From: Acidobacteriaceae bacterium
GTDB taxonomy: Bacteria > Acidobacteriota > Terriglobia > Terriglobales > Acidobacteriaceae
Length of the DNA stretch: 15,790 bases
NCBI GenBank assembly: GCA_003135315.1
Contig: PLBD01000539.1
Location: forward strand, 1-15,790
Direction of reading: 5' to 3'
Positions 8,194 to 15,175 of the stretch are shown here, in pieces (the stretch's first letter is position 1; each line of letters starts with the position of its first letter). The notes beneath the pieces are model-generated. The model did not search any database and was not told where the DNA came from. It worked only from the letters and a program-made list of their open reading frames with translations. The position numbers and the translations under genes were made by a program.

Positions 8194-8245
8194 TACTCCT
8201 GAGTACTTCTGTATACGCCTGAGGCGTGCTACACCTACTGCTGTA
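8194..8245 (+). repeat. Array of 10-bp direct repeats upstream of a secreted-protein gene
   Basis: Three head-to-tail decamers: TACTCCTGAG (8194-8203), TACTTCTGTA (8204-8213), TACGCCTGAG (8214-8223). A fourth, TACTGCTGTA, follows after 12 bases (8236-8245). Consensus TACnnCTGwr, one helical turn apart. Embedded inverted repeats are GTACTC/GAGTAC (8193-8206) and ACGCC/GGCGT (8215-8227). It sits between the anti-sigma gene and the promoter at 8300-8327, so it could be a regulator binding array. No run of T follows, so it is not a classical terminator. Confidence 0.5.
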
Positions 8246-8299
8246 CAAAAGCAATTCTTAAAACCCCACTTATAGGCCTCAAGGCTGCACTAATGTCAG

Positions 8300-8327
8300 T
8301 TGCACATTTGCCGCATGTGGATATAAT
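8300..8327 (+). promoter_or_regulatory. Sigma-70 type promoter of the secreted beta-protein gene
   Basis: TTGCAC (8300-8305), a 16-base spacer and a perfect TATAAT (8322-8327). The transcript would start near 8334, giving a leader of about 29 bases containing the strong GGAGG at 8352-8356, six bases before the ATG at 8363. Confidence 0.65.
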
Positions 8328-8362
8328 TCTTGACCGCAACTAAGCAGTAATGGAGGCAGGCA

Positions 8363-9154
8363 ATGAGAAGAGTCTATCTGGTAGCGCTGTTTGGACTGTT
8401 GCTGATGCCTGTATTGGCAGCGGCGCAGAGCCCGTTCGATGGCACTTGGAAATGGGACGTAAACAAGGTCGACTGGTCGAAGAAGCCGGACGTCTACTTG
8501 CTGCAGAACGGTATGTATCAGTGCAAGAGCTGCGTACTGCCCATCAATATCAAGGCTGATGGACAGGACCAGAAGGTCACGGGACATCCCTACTATGACA
8601 CTATGGCCGTGAAGGTGATCAACGATCACGAGATCGAAATAACCCAGAAGAAGGATGGCAAGGCGGTAGTAACCAACAATATAACGGTCTCCCCGGACGG
8701 CAAGACGGCGACGTTCGAGTTTAGCGACAGTAGCGCCACTAACGCGGCGCCCGTTACCGGCAAGGGCGAGGAGATGCGCGTGGCAGCGGGGCCGGCGGGA
8801 TCCAATGCGATCTCCGGTTCCTGGCGCATGACAAAGATGGAGAACATGTCGGACAACGGAATCCAGTGGACCTATAAAGTTAGCGGCGACGAGTTGACCA
8901 TGACTACCCCAACCGGCCAGTCTTACACGGCGAAGATGGACGGAACTGAAGTCCCGTACAAGGGCGATCCAGGCATCACCACCGTTTCCGTAAAGAAGAT
9001 GGGAAAAGACACCCTTGAGGAAACCGACAAACGCGACGGAAGCGTTATTGGCGTAATGAAGTCAACCGTGAACTCAGACGGAAAAACAATGCGAATCGTC
9101 TACGACGACAAGCGCACGGGGCAGACGACGAAATCCACGGCCACCAAGCAATAG
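8363..9154 (+). CDS. Secreted beta-rich protein of unknown function, internally duplicated (lipocalin-like)
   Basis: 263 aa. Residues 1-21 are a clear signal peptide (hydrophobic LVALFGLLLMPVLAAA), so the protein is periplasmic or released. The mature part is two related halves, about 24-122 and 150-250. Each opens with a G-T/S-W motif (DGTWKWD, SGSWRMT), continues with a charged strand (EIEITQKKDG against TLEETDKRDG) and ends in a DGKT turn (SPDGKTATF against NSDGKTMRI). This suggests a duplicated small beta-barrel or sandwich. A CKSC pair (C54, C57) in the first half is absent from the second and could form a disulfide or bind metal. I recall similar secreted proteins in Acidobacteriota but can assign no ligand. 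Good promoter and Shine-Dalgarno upstream and a strong terminator downstream make it a single-gene unit, probably well expressed. It may be a target of the upstream sigma factor; this is unproven. Confidence 0.88.
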   Translation: MRRVYLVALFGLLLMPVLAAAQSPFDGTWKWDVNKVDWSKKPDVYLLQNGMYQCKSCVLPINIKADGQDQKVTGHPYYDTMAVKVINDHEIEITQKKDGKAVVTNNITVSPDGKTATFEFSDSSATNAAPVTGKGEEMRVAAGPAGSNAISGSWRMTKMENMSDNGIQWTYKVSGDELTMTTPTGQSYTAKMDGTEVPYKGDPGITTVSVKKMGKDTLEETDKRDGSVIGVMKSTVNSDGKTMRIVYDDKRTGQTTKSTATKQ

Positions 9155-9189
9155 CGGCAACTCACAGCTCGTTCACGCCTGAACCCTGC

Positions 9190-9218
9190 AAGAGCGGCCG
9201 CATTGGCCGCTCTTTTTT
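9190..9218 (+). terminator. Rho-independent terminator of the secreted beta-protein gene
   Basis: Perfect stem AAGAGCGGCC/GGCCGCTCTT with a five-base loop (GCATT, 9200-9204), running into six T residues (9213-9218). It lies 35 bases after the stop at 9154 and just past the 3' end of the convergent minus-strand gene. On that strand the hairpin lacks a T-tract, so it would work poorly in reverse. Confidence 0.92.
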
Positions 9219-9231
9219 GTTCGTGAAGAAC

Positions 9232-10650
9232 TCACTGCTCCGCAATCAAGTACTGCTCAATCTTGCCGTCCGGCATTTCGTAGATGATGATGACCAGGCT
9301 CTTCTGTGGGTATTTCACCTGATAGATACGCGCGGTCATTCCACCGCGCAGCGAAGACCGGGCCTGGGTAAATCCTTGCGGTGCGCCTAAAGGTCCAAGA
9401 CTGCTCGCATAATCCTTCAACGCCTGGTCGGTGAAGTAGGAATTCGCGTTATCGGTGAACAGCGAGCGATCGACCTTTCCCTGCTGGAGGCCGTCGTATA
9501 CTTTGCGCATCAGCGCATCCTGCTTCGGGTCTTGCGGATTGGCCGCCTGGACCAGTAGCGCCGCCACCTGGTTGCCAATCTCCGACTCCGCCTCGGCGGC
9601 GTCCTGATTGGTGAGCACCACGACCGCAATCTTGTCGTCCGGCATCACGATGTTCTCGGCAGTGAATCCCGAAACCTCACCGTTGTGCTCCAGCACGCGG
9701 TGCCCGTTCATGCTGGTGACGAAAATCCCCAGGCCATAGCGTGTTCCCACGCCGTTCTTCAGCACGGCTTCGGTTTCCATCTCGCGATACGAAGCCGGCT
9801 TAAGCACGCTCTGGTTGATGATGGAGATGTCCCACTTGGCCAGGTCTTCAGCCGTCATCGCCAACTCGCCGGCGGCGAACATCCAGCCGCGGCCTTCTTT
9901 GGGAGCCGGATGCAGCGGCCCCAGCGCGTAGCGAAAATACCCGGTAGGGTCGGTCGGCGGCAGCTTGTTGGCATTGGTGTCTGCGACGCTCTTCATTCCC
10001 AAGGGCATGAACACCCGCTGGCTGAGCAACTGGAGCATCGGCTGGCCGGAGACCTTCTCCACAATCGCACCGGCGATCACGTAATTGGTGTTGCTGTATT
10101 GCCACTTCGTTCCCGGCTCGAAATCCAGCGGCTTGCGCGCCCAGCGATCCATGATGCCCTCGGCGCTGATCGGTTGCAGCATCAGCGGCGGCACATAATC
10201 CTGCGGCCAGAAATCCTGGTAGCCGGAGGTGTGGGTCAGCAGCTGGCGAATCGTGATCTCGTTGCCGCCGGTCAGCCCGGGAATGTATTTCGACACGGGA
10301 TCGTCGAGCGACAGCTTCCCTTCTTCCGCCAGCATCAGGATGGCAGCAGCGGTGAACTGCTTGCTGATGGAGCCAATGCTATAGCGCATCTGGGGCGTGG
10401 CCGGGGTTTGAGGATCGAGCTGGGCCGCCCCATAGGCTTGCAGGTAAGCGATCTTTCCGTCTTGCACGACAGCGACGGAGGCCGAAGGCACGCCAGTGCT
10501 TTTGAGCACCTGTTGTGCAATCTGGTCGATGCTGCTACGCAACTGCGGCGCCAGCGCCGACTCCGTCTGCGCCTGAAGAGACAACAGGAAAACCAGCAGG
10601 AGAAAAGCGCAAGCCAGCGGCTTGCGAACGATGCGATTCTTACAACGCAT
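9232..10650 (-). CDS. Secreted serine hydrolase of the beta-lactamase/DD-peptidase (class C-like) fold
   Basis: 472 aa from the ATG at 10650. The frame is open to a TTG at 10713, but the ATG directly precedes a clean signal peptide (CKNRIVRK, then LACAFLLLVFLLSLQA), and the TTG falls in a possible -35 box. The penicillin-recognising triad is intact: nucleophile motif S94-I-S-K97, Y185-S-N187, and H322-N-G324 in the KTG position. Other family marks are LLTHTSGYQD (138-147) and FEPGTKWQYSNTNY. After about residue 365 there is an extra C-terminal domain of roughly 100 residues (YFTDQALKDY, IYQVKYPQKS) typical of family members that are esterases or peptidases rather than true beta-lactamases. 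Likely a periplasmic hydrolase acting on D-amino-acid peptides, esters or cell-wall fragments; the substrate cannot be told from sequence, and clinical-type beta-lactam resistance should not be assumed. Confidence 0.9.
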   Translation of the reverse strand: MRCKNRIVRKPLACAFLLLVFLLSLQAQTESALAPQLRSSIDQIAQQVLKSTGVPSASVAVVQDGKIAYLQAYGAAQLDPQTPATPQMRYSIGSISKQFTAAAILMLAEEGKLSLDDPVSKYIPGLTGGNEITIRQLLTHTSGYQDFWPQDYVPPLMLQPISAEGIMDRWARKPLDFEPGTKWQYSNTNYVIAGAIVEKVSGQPMLQLLSQRVFMPLGMKSVADTNANKLPPTDPTGYFRYALGPLHPAPKEGRGWMFAAGELAMTAEDLAKWDISIINQSVLKPASYREMETEAVLKNGVGTRYGLGIFVTSMNGHRVLEHNGEVSGFTAENIVMPDDKIAVVVLTNQDAAEAESEIGNQVAALLVQAANPQDPKQDALMRKVYDGLQQGKVDRSLFTDNANSYFTDQALKDYASSLGPLGAPQGFTQARSSLRGGMTARIYQVKYPQKSLVIIIYEMPDGKIEQYLIAEQ

Positions 10651-10684
10651 TGGCTGCCCCGGAAAAAGGAGATTGGAACGCACT

Positions 10685-10713
10685 ACACTATCGCAAGGGG
10701 CCCGACGGGACAA
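10685..10713 (-). promoter_or_regulatory. Possible promoter of the serine hydrolase gene
   Basis: On the minus strand, TTGTCC (10713-10708), a 17-base spacer and TAGTGT (10690-10685), giving a leader of about 28 bases before the ATG at 10650. The -10 match is moderate. It lies in the 74-base gap after the LuxR-type gene, so read-through from that operon is the alternative. Confidence 0.35.
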
Positions 10714-10724
10714 CCCCTAGGATG

Positions 10725-11633
10725 TCAGGCTAGTTCACGCTTGTCGTGCTTTTCGGAGTCGGTTTCTTCTGGAACGGCCCGCGGCCCCGGAACCAGCGCA
10801 GATGGATTTGCAGCCTCCTCAAGAATGGGACCAGTCTCCTCGGGTGAATTGTCGAATGGCGGGAACGAATAACCGTCCAGCAGCCGATGGTGCATGCTAT
10901 AGAGCGCCAACTCCAGCCGATCGGCGACATGGAGTTTGTCGTATATCTTGCGCAAGTAGTTCTTCACCACTTGTTCGGTCGTCCCCACTTCGCAGGCAAT
11001 TTCCTTGTTCTTCATCCCTTGCGTGACGCCGCCGATGATCATCATTTCTTTGTCGCTCAGACGAAGCTGTTGCTGCGGTGCAGTCCCCTGCAACGCCTGC
11101 GCCCGATAGGCCTCGATGACCCAATTGACCCCCTGTTTGTCGAGCCAGGTTTCGCCGGCCGCGACCTTGCGCACGCATCGAACCAGCAGCTCAGGGGAAA
11201 CGGCGCGCGCCAAAATTCCGCGCACGCCGCGGCGAAGGTAGTCCACGGTTTCCTGCTCGCCGGCGCGCTGCGTAACCACTACGAGGTTCGCTCCCGGCAA
11301 AGCGCGCGCCGCTATGTCGCTTACGGCGTCAGCTGGACTGGGTGCAAGCCCCACCTCGAAGAGAATTACATCAGCAGCCGTTGTGGCCACCGCTTGCAGA
11401 GTCTGCGGTAACGTCTCGGTCTGCGCCACCACTTCCAGATCTTCCCACTGTGCGAAGATCCGGCTCATTCCCACGCGAAAGATGGCCTCCGAATCGGCGA
11501 GGATGATTCGCAGCGGAGGCAGGCCAGCTCGCGCAGACACGTCCGCGGGCGCCTCACGCGTCGCATGCGTGCCCTTCGCCTTGGAGCGCCCGCGCTGGTT
11601 TCCGCCCTTAGAGCCGTTTGAAGTGGTAACCAT
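10725..11633 (-). CDS. LuxR/NarL-type transcription regulator with degenerate receiver domain
   Basis: 302 aa DNA-binding regulator. After a basic, disordered first 38 residues comes a receiver-like domain (about 41-160). Its start LRIILADSEAIFRVGM is normal, but the phosphoacceptor position is Glu93 (VILFEVGL) instead of Asp, and the conserved lysine is Ala142 (RGILARAVSP). Thr121 is kept. This should not be phosphorylated in the usual way. The LuxR helix-turn-helix spans about 190-252 (LRLSDKEMMIIGGVTQGMKN, then NKEIACEVGTTEQVVKNYLR) and is well conserved. A charged tail of about 50 residues ends the protein. The start ATG lies inside the 3' end of the PilZ gene (26-base overlap), indicating one operon and coupled translation. 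No linked sensor kinase is visible. Target genes are unknown; the serine hydrolase just downstream is a candidate. Confidence 0.9.
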   Translation of the reverse strand: MVTTSNGSKGGNQRGRSKAKGTHATREAPADVSARAGLPPLRIILADSEAIFRVGMSRIFAQWEDLEVVAQTETLPQTLQAVATTAADVILFEVGLAPSPADAVSDIAARALPGANLVVVTQRAGEQETVDYLRRGVRGILARAVSPELLVRCVRKVAAGETWLDKQGVNWVIEAYRAQALQGTAPQQQLRLSDKEMMIIGGVTQGMKNKEIACEVGTTEQVVKNYLRKIYDKLHVADRLELALYSMHHRLLDGYSFPPFDNSPEETGPILEEAANPSALVPGPRAVPEETDSEKHDKRELA

Positions 11634-11925
11634 CGATCACTACCGCAATAGTCTGTCCTGAGACTTCTTCCCTGCAACGCACCACCCGCCCGACGCACAT
11701 CACACTCACGACATGACGGCCACCGGACACTTCCGACGGCATTTCAATTGCGAACTCGACATGCGAACCCACTTCAATCGGGTTGTCGATTGCGAACGAA
11801 ATGCCGCCAGCGGATATATCGGTGGTCTCGGCGCGGTACTCTCCGGCCGCAGTTTTCAGCGTAACTCGAAGGTGAAGCGGGAACCGGATCGAGTTGCGCA
11901 AGTCAGACTGGCGAGTGGCGAACAT
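11608..11925 (-). CDS. Single-domain PilZ protein (predicted cyclic di-GMP binding)
   Basis: 105 aa, nearly all PilZ domain. Both c-di-GMP contact motifs are present: R10-x3-R14 (RNSIR) and D36-x-S38-x2-G41 (DISAGG), followed by the expected strands (GISFAI, GSHVEFAIEMP, GRVVRC). No other domain, signal peptide or membrane segment, so it is a cytoplasmic receptor that would act through a partner. Its last 26 bases overlap the LuxR-type gene, and it is the first gene of that pair. The 212 bases before it (11926-12137) hold short inverted repeats (GTTAC/GTAAC at 11970-11983, TTCCG/CGGAA at 12009-12029) but no promoter I trust. The Shine-Dalgarno is weak. Binding of c-di-GMP is inferred from motifs. 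Confidence 0.9.
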   Translation of the reverse strand: MFATRQSDLRNSIRFPLHLRVTLKTAAGEYRAETTDISAGGISFAIDNPIEVGSHVEFAIEMPSEVSGGRHVVSVMCVGRVVRCREEVSGQTIAVVIDGYHFKRL

Positions 11926-11969
11926 GGCGGTGACCCAAACAGGATACTCCGGTGGCGCTCCAGCCGCTT

Positions 11970-11983
11970 GTTACCAAAGTAAC
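11970..11983. repeat. Short inverted repeat upstream of the PilZ gene
   Basis: GTTAC, four bases CAAA, then GTAAC, perfect over five pairs, 45 bases before the PilZ start, with a further GGTTACC at 11995-12001. Position and symmetry would suit a small operator, but such short repeats occur by chance. Confidence 0.25.
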
Positions 11984-12123
11984 CTAACGGCACTGGTTAC
12001 CTTGCTAATTCCGGGTATCGAATTCGGAAATTACGAACGTTGGGTCAAAGGAATGCCCGAAGATTTTGATCACCCGATAGGAACCGGGGCTCAATCTTCC
12101 GCCGGATCTCGAACTGTGCGCGG

Positions 12124-12139
12124 AACGGATTGTACCGTT
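12124..12139 (-). repeat. Small hairpin over the stop codon of the TldE-like gene
   Basis: Perfect five-base stem AACGG/CCGTT with a six-base loop (TACAAT on the minus strand), overlapping the TAA stop. No T-tract follows, so it is at most a weak 3'-end structure. Confidence 0.3.
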
Positions 12140-13541
12140 AGAACTTCGTAGTTTCCGTGAAGTTGAAGGCTCGAACCTTCATTGCTGGGACGACCATGTC
12201 CATCGACTCCTCGCCGCTGGCCCGCACCGGCAAGCCCATGGCCTCCACGTTCTGCAGCATGTGAATCAGGCTTTCATTGAAGCGAAAGTTGCGGATACCG
12301 CACTGGAGTCTTCCATCCTCAACCAGAAATGTCCCATCGCGGGTCATTCCGGTGAGGATCTTCTCGTAGGGGTCAACCTCCCGGATGTACCACAGGCGAG
12401 TCACCAGGATTCCTCGCTCAGTAGAGGCGATCATCTGATCGACGGTTTGAGCGCGACCTGGCTCAGCACCGCTGAACACGATATTCATTGGCGCCTCGCC
12501 CATCTCGTTCGGCAATGCGAAGCCGTGCCCGGTCGGAGTAACCGGTCCCACCCAACTGGCCATCTCGGACTCTTGCATTCGACGCGCGTTGGAGCGCGCG
12601 AAAGTAACTTCCTTCACGATGCCATTGTCGATCAGCTTGATGCGGTGCCGCTTCATCCCTTCGCCGTCAAAAGGGACACCCGTCTGCAAAGGATGATACA
12701 CATCGTCCCAAACGGTGATGTTCTCGCCAAAAAGCTGTTTTCCGATACGATCGTTCAAAAACGAGCGCTGCTCCAGCAGGGCTGCGCCGCCGAAGTCCCA
12801 GAACATGAAGCCGACGGCATCGAGCACGGCAGCAGGCTCCAGGATCACGGTGTACTTGCCGGGCGGAAGGTCGCGCGGATTCTCCGACGCGACGGCTTTC
12901 TGGGCGGCGATTTCGGCCATCCGGGCGGGATTCAGTTGTGCCGCGTCGGGCGAGTTCGCCTTCTGCCAGCCTGACGAGGTGTCACCCAGCATGGTGACCG
13001 AAACCTCCGCCAGCGTCTGCTCGTGCCAGTCGGTTACGCCGCGGGAATTGAAAACGCCCTCAACGAGTTCCGCGGTAGAAAAAATGCCCGCCGTAGTCAG
13101 ACCGTTTCCAGTGGCGACGTTGACCATCCTGGCTACGGCATTGGCACGGCCATCCGGCGTGATACGCGCGGTGCTTTCAAAGTAGCGCTGCACGGTTGTA
13201 GCGCCCGACTCTGCCGCGTTCTGCTTCACTTCCTCCGGCGAGGGCATCGGCAGCAAGTCGGCATCAGGTTGCTGCACCCTGGCCAGCGCCTCGGCAGATT
13301 GCACCACACGCCGCAGGCTGTCGTCATTAGCCTTGTTGGTAGTAGCGCGGGCGGTTCGGCCGCCGAAGGAAACCCGAACCGAAATCTGGTGACTCTCTTC
13401 AGCAACGTTCTGGTGAATCGTATTGTTGGCGAAGCGCGTGAGCGCGCTGCGGCTGCCTGAGATAAGCAACTCAATCTCGTCCGCGATCGAGTGCTTGCGG
13501 AGTTTGTCGAAGATGTCGGCGGCCTGGTCGCGTGTGAGCAT
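12138..13541 (-). CDS. TldD/PmbA family protein, TldE-like (no metalloprotease motif)
   Basis: 467 aa, close to PmbA/TldE length (about 450). In E. coli, TldD and TldE form a heterodimeric metalloprotease that digests unfolded peptides and matures peptides such as microcin B17; TldD carries the zinc motif HExxxH and TldE does not. Here the region aligned with the motif (about 232-262) reads ILEPAAVLDAVGFMFWDFGG, without His-Glu, so the protein is TldE-like. Family features: N-terminal domain with ALTRFANNTIHQ (33-44) and RVSFGGRTARATTNK; C-terminal domain with LLEQRSFLNDRIGKQLFGEN, PFDGEGMKRHRIKLIDNGIV and a glycine- and proline-rich stretch PVTPTGHGF. The ATG at 13541 has no clear Shine-Dalgarno. 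It stands alone, with no TldD gene adjacent on either side, and shares a 180-base divergent region with the MFS gene. Alone it may be non-proteolytic, or it pairs with a distant TldD. Confidence 0.9.
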   Translation of the reverse strand: MLTRDQAADIFDKLRKHSIADEIELLISGSRSALTRFANNTIHQNVAEESHQISVRVSFGGRTARATTNKANDDSLRRVVQSAEALARVQQPDADLLPMPSPEEVKQNAAESGATTVQRYFESTARITPDGRANAVARMVNVATGNGLTTAGIFSTAELVEGVFNSRGVTDWHEQTLAEVSVTMLGDTSSGWQKANSPDAAQLNPARMAEIAAQKAVASENPRDLPPGKYTVILEPAAVLDAVGFMFWDFGGAALLEQRSFLNDRIGKQLFGENITVWDDVYHPLQTGVPFDGEGMKRHRIKLIDNGIVKEVTFARSNARRMQESEMASWVGPVTPTGHGFALPNEMGEAPMNIVFSGAEPGRAQTVDQMIASTERGILVTRLWYIREVDPYEKILTGMTRDGTFLVEDGRLQCGIRNFRFNESLIHMLQNVEAMGLPVRASGEESMDMVVPAMKVRAFNFTETTKF

Positions 13542-13721
13542 CGCTTAGAAGCGGAGAGTCCGTCTGCGCGTCGTTATCGCTATCACTATATATGTCCCTC
13601 ATGCCCGCCGCGAAACTCCAGGGAACGGGGGATTCGACAGTCCAACTTATCGGGCCGTTGGGAAGCGCCTTTTCAGTGCTTTCTGATATCTTTGCTGATT
13701 CAGTCCAATCGAGGCCGCTGA

Positions 13722-15083
13722 ATGTCCATTACGCCACCGCTGGTCGATGCCCGCCCTCAGCCCAGCAAAATGTACCGCTGGCAGGTGCTGGTTTTTGTCA
13801 GCGTGGCCATGTTCGGCAACTATTACATTTACGACAGCATTAACCCGTTGGAGCGGATATTTCTCCAGCAGTTGAATTTCTCTGCTTCCATGTTCGGCTG
13901 GTTGAATGCCAGCTACAGCGTGGCGGCGGTGGCAACGCTGTTGATCGGTGGCATCCTCATTGATCGCTTCGGCATCAAGAAATCCCTCCTATTCTTTTCC
14001 GTTCTCATTCTCTTGGGCGCTTTGCTGACGTCGCTGAGTGGCAACTTCTATCTAATGGTGGCCGGCCGTGCCGTCGTTGGACTCGGCGCTGAATCGCAGA
14101 TCGTAGCCGTTACCACTGCCCTGGCGCGATGGTTCAAGGGCAAGGAACTGAGCTTCGCTTTCGGCATCAATCTCACGATTGCCCGCATAGCGTCCATCGC
14201 AGCCGACAACTCGCCGACCTGGGCCAAGTTCGCGTTCTTCCCCAACGGAGTCAATGCCCAGCCGAGCTGGCATCGCCCGCTGGTACTCGCCGTGGTTGTC
14301 GGCTCGACGGCCGTGATCGGAGCCCTGGTTTACTGGGCGCAGGAAACCTATGCCGAGACCCGCTACCACCTCGGAAAGTCGAGCGAGCCGGACAAGTTGA
14401 GCTTCCGCGAAGGACTGAAATTCAATCCTTCGTATTGGTACGTGGTGGCACTGTGTTTCACGTTCTACTCCGGAATTTTTCCATTCCGTACGTTTGCCAT
14501 CGATCTCTTTACCAGCAAATTCCTCTCCCAGATGGGTGCGGCTGCCAGCTCGACGGCTGCCTTCGCTTCGGCCCAGCAACAGGCGGGCTGGCTGAACAGT
14601 CTGCTTCCGTTTTCTGCCATGATCGCGACGCCGCTCTTCGGCCTGCTGGCCGACCGCATCGGCAAGCGCGCCACCCTCATGGTCGTTGGATCGTTCCTGA
14701 TGATGCCGGTTTACCTCATGATCGCCTACAGCCGCATCTCCCTGCTGGTACCGGTGTCGCTGATGGGGATTGCTTTCTCCCTAATTCCGGCCGTGATGTG
14801 GCCTTCCGTTGCCTATATCGTGGATGAGAGGCGGCTTGGCACCGCCTACGCGCTGATGAGCTTGTTGCAGCAGATCGGTTTCTTCATCTTCAACCTCGCT
14901 ATCGGAAAGGCTAACGACATAAGCCACGCTGGGCCTACCAATTTCCACGGTTATGCGCTGGGAATGTGGATCTTCTCGATTCTGGGCTTTCTGGCATTGC
15001 TCTTCGCGCTCTTGTTGCGTCAGAGGGAGACGGGCCCCGACGCCCACGGACTGGAGACCATCACCACACATTCGCAGGCGTAG
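13722..15083 (+). CDS. Major facilitator superfamily transporter, MFSD1-like
   Basis: 453 aa with about 12 hydrophobic segments. MFS motif A, GGILIDRFGIKK (76-87), lies between the second and third helices. Several stretches resemble animal MFSD1 as I remember it: YRWQVLVFVSVAMFGNYYIY (18-37), ARWFKGKELSFAFGINLTIA (135-154) followed by RIAS, and VMWPSVAYIVDERRLGTAYA near the end. Mammalian MFSD1 is a lysosomal dipeptide carrier, so a small-peptide or related substrate is plausible here; the bacterial substrate and direction are unknown. Sugar-acid or other MFS carriers remain possible. GAGG (13711-13714) precedes the ATG at 13722 by seven bases and fixes the start. It is divergent from the TldE-like gene. 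No obvious terminator follows, though a nested inverted repeat lies at 15138-15175. Confidence 0.88.
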   Translation: MSITPPLVDARPQPSKMYRWQVLVFVSVAMFGNYYIYDSINPLERIFLQQLNFSASMFGWLNASYSVAAVATLLIGGILIDRFGIKKSLLFFSVLILLGALLTSLSGNFYLMVAGRAVVGLGAESQIVAVTTALARWFKGKELSFAFGINLTIARIASIAADNSPTWAKFAFFPNGVNAQPSWHRPLVLAVVVGSTAVIGALVYWAQETYAETRYHLGKSSEPDKLSFREGLKFNPSYWYVVALCFTFYSGIFPFRTFAIDLFTSKFLSQMGAAASSTAAFASAQQQAGWLNSLLPFSAMIATPLFGLLADRIGKRATLMVVGSFLMMPVYLMIAYSRISLLVPVSLMGIAFSLIPAVMWPSVAYIVDERRLGTAYALMSLLQQIGFFIFNLAIGKANDISHAGPTNFHGYALGMWIFSILGFLALLFALLLRQRETGPDAHGLETITTHSQA

Positions 15084-15137
15084 TCTGGTAGAGCGAGCCT
15101 TCAGAGCTGCTCCCTGCGCCCGCTCGCGCCCCTTCCC

Positions 15138-15175
15138 ACTCTCGTGGGATTCATTCCACTACGGTTGGCGAGAGT
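15138..15175. repeat. Nested inverted repeat between the MFS gene and iscS
   Basis: Outer arms ACTCTCG (15138-15144) and CGAGAGT (15169-15175) pair perfectly over seven bases. Inside, GTGGGA (15144-15149) and TTCCAC (15154-15159) pair with one G-T. The right arm runs into the TACAAT box at 15175-15180. No T-tract follows. It may be an MFS 3' structure or a control element of iscS. Confidence 0.4.

Noticed and set aside
8215..8227. Hairpin ACGCC-TGA-GGCGT as a terminator for the sigma/anti-sigma operon
   Set aside because: It has only five pairs with a three-base loop and no T-tract. It is better described as part of the decamer array.
10651..10713. TTG start at 10713 for the serine hydrolase
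   Set aside because: The 21 added residues would precede a complete signal peptide, AGGGG abuts the TTG with no spacing, and the codon lies in a possible -35 box. The ATG at 10650 is preferred.
9685..10872. Long plus-strand open frame (395 codons) opposite the serine hydrolase
   Set aside because: It runs antisense through the catalytic motifs of a well-supported gene, has Arg/His-rich composition and shows no recognisable domain.
12129..12134. Minus-strand TACAAT as a promoter for the PilZ operon
   Set aside because: It forms the loop of a perfect five-pair hairpin over the TldE-like stop codon, has no -35, and would leave a leader of about 200 bases.
12261..12974. Plus-strand open frame opposite the TldE-like gene
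   Set aside because: It is antisense to a conserved full-length protein, with no plausible ribosome binding site or domain.
13542..13721. TATAGT-like boxes (minus, 13585-13590) as the promoter of the TldE-like gene
   Set aside because: No -35 hexamer at acceptable spacing. The region surely holds divergent promoters, but I could not place them.
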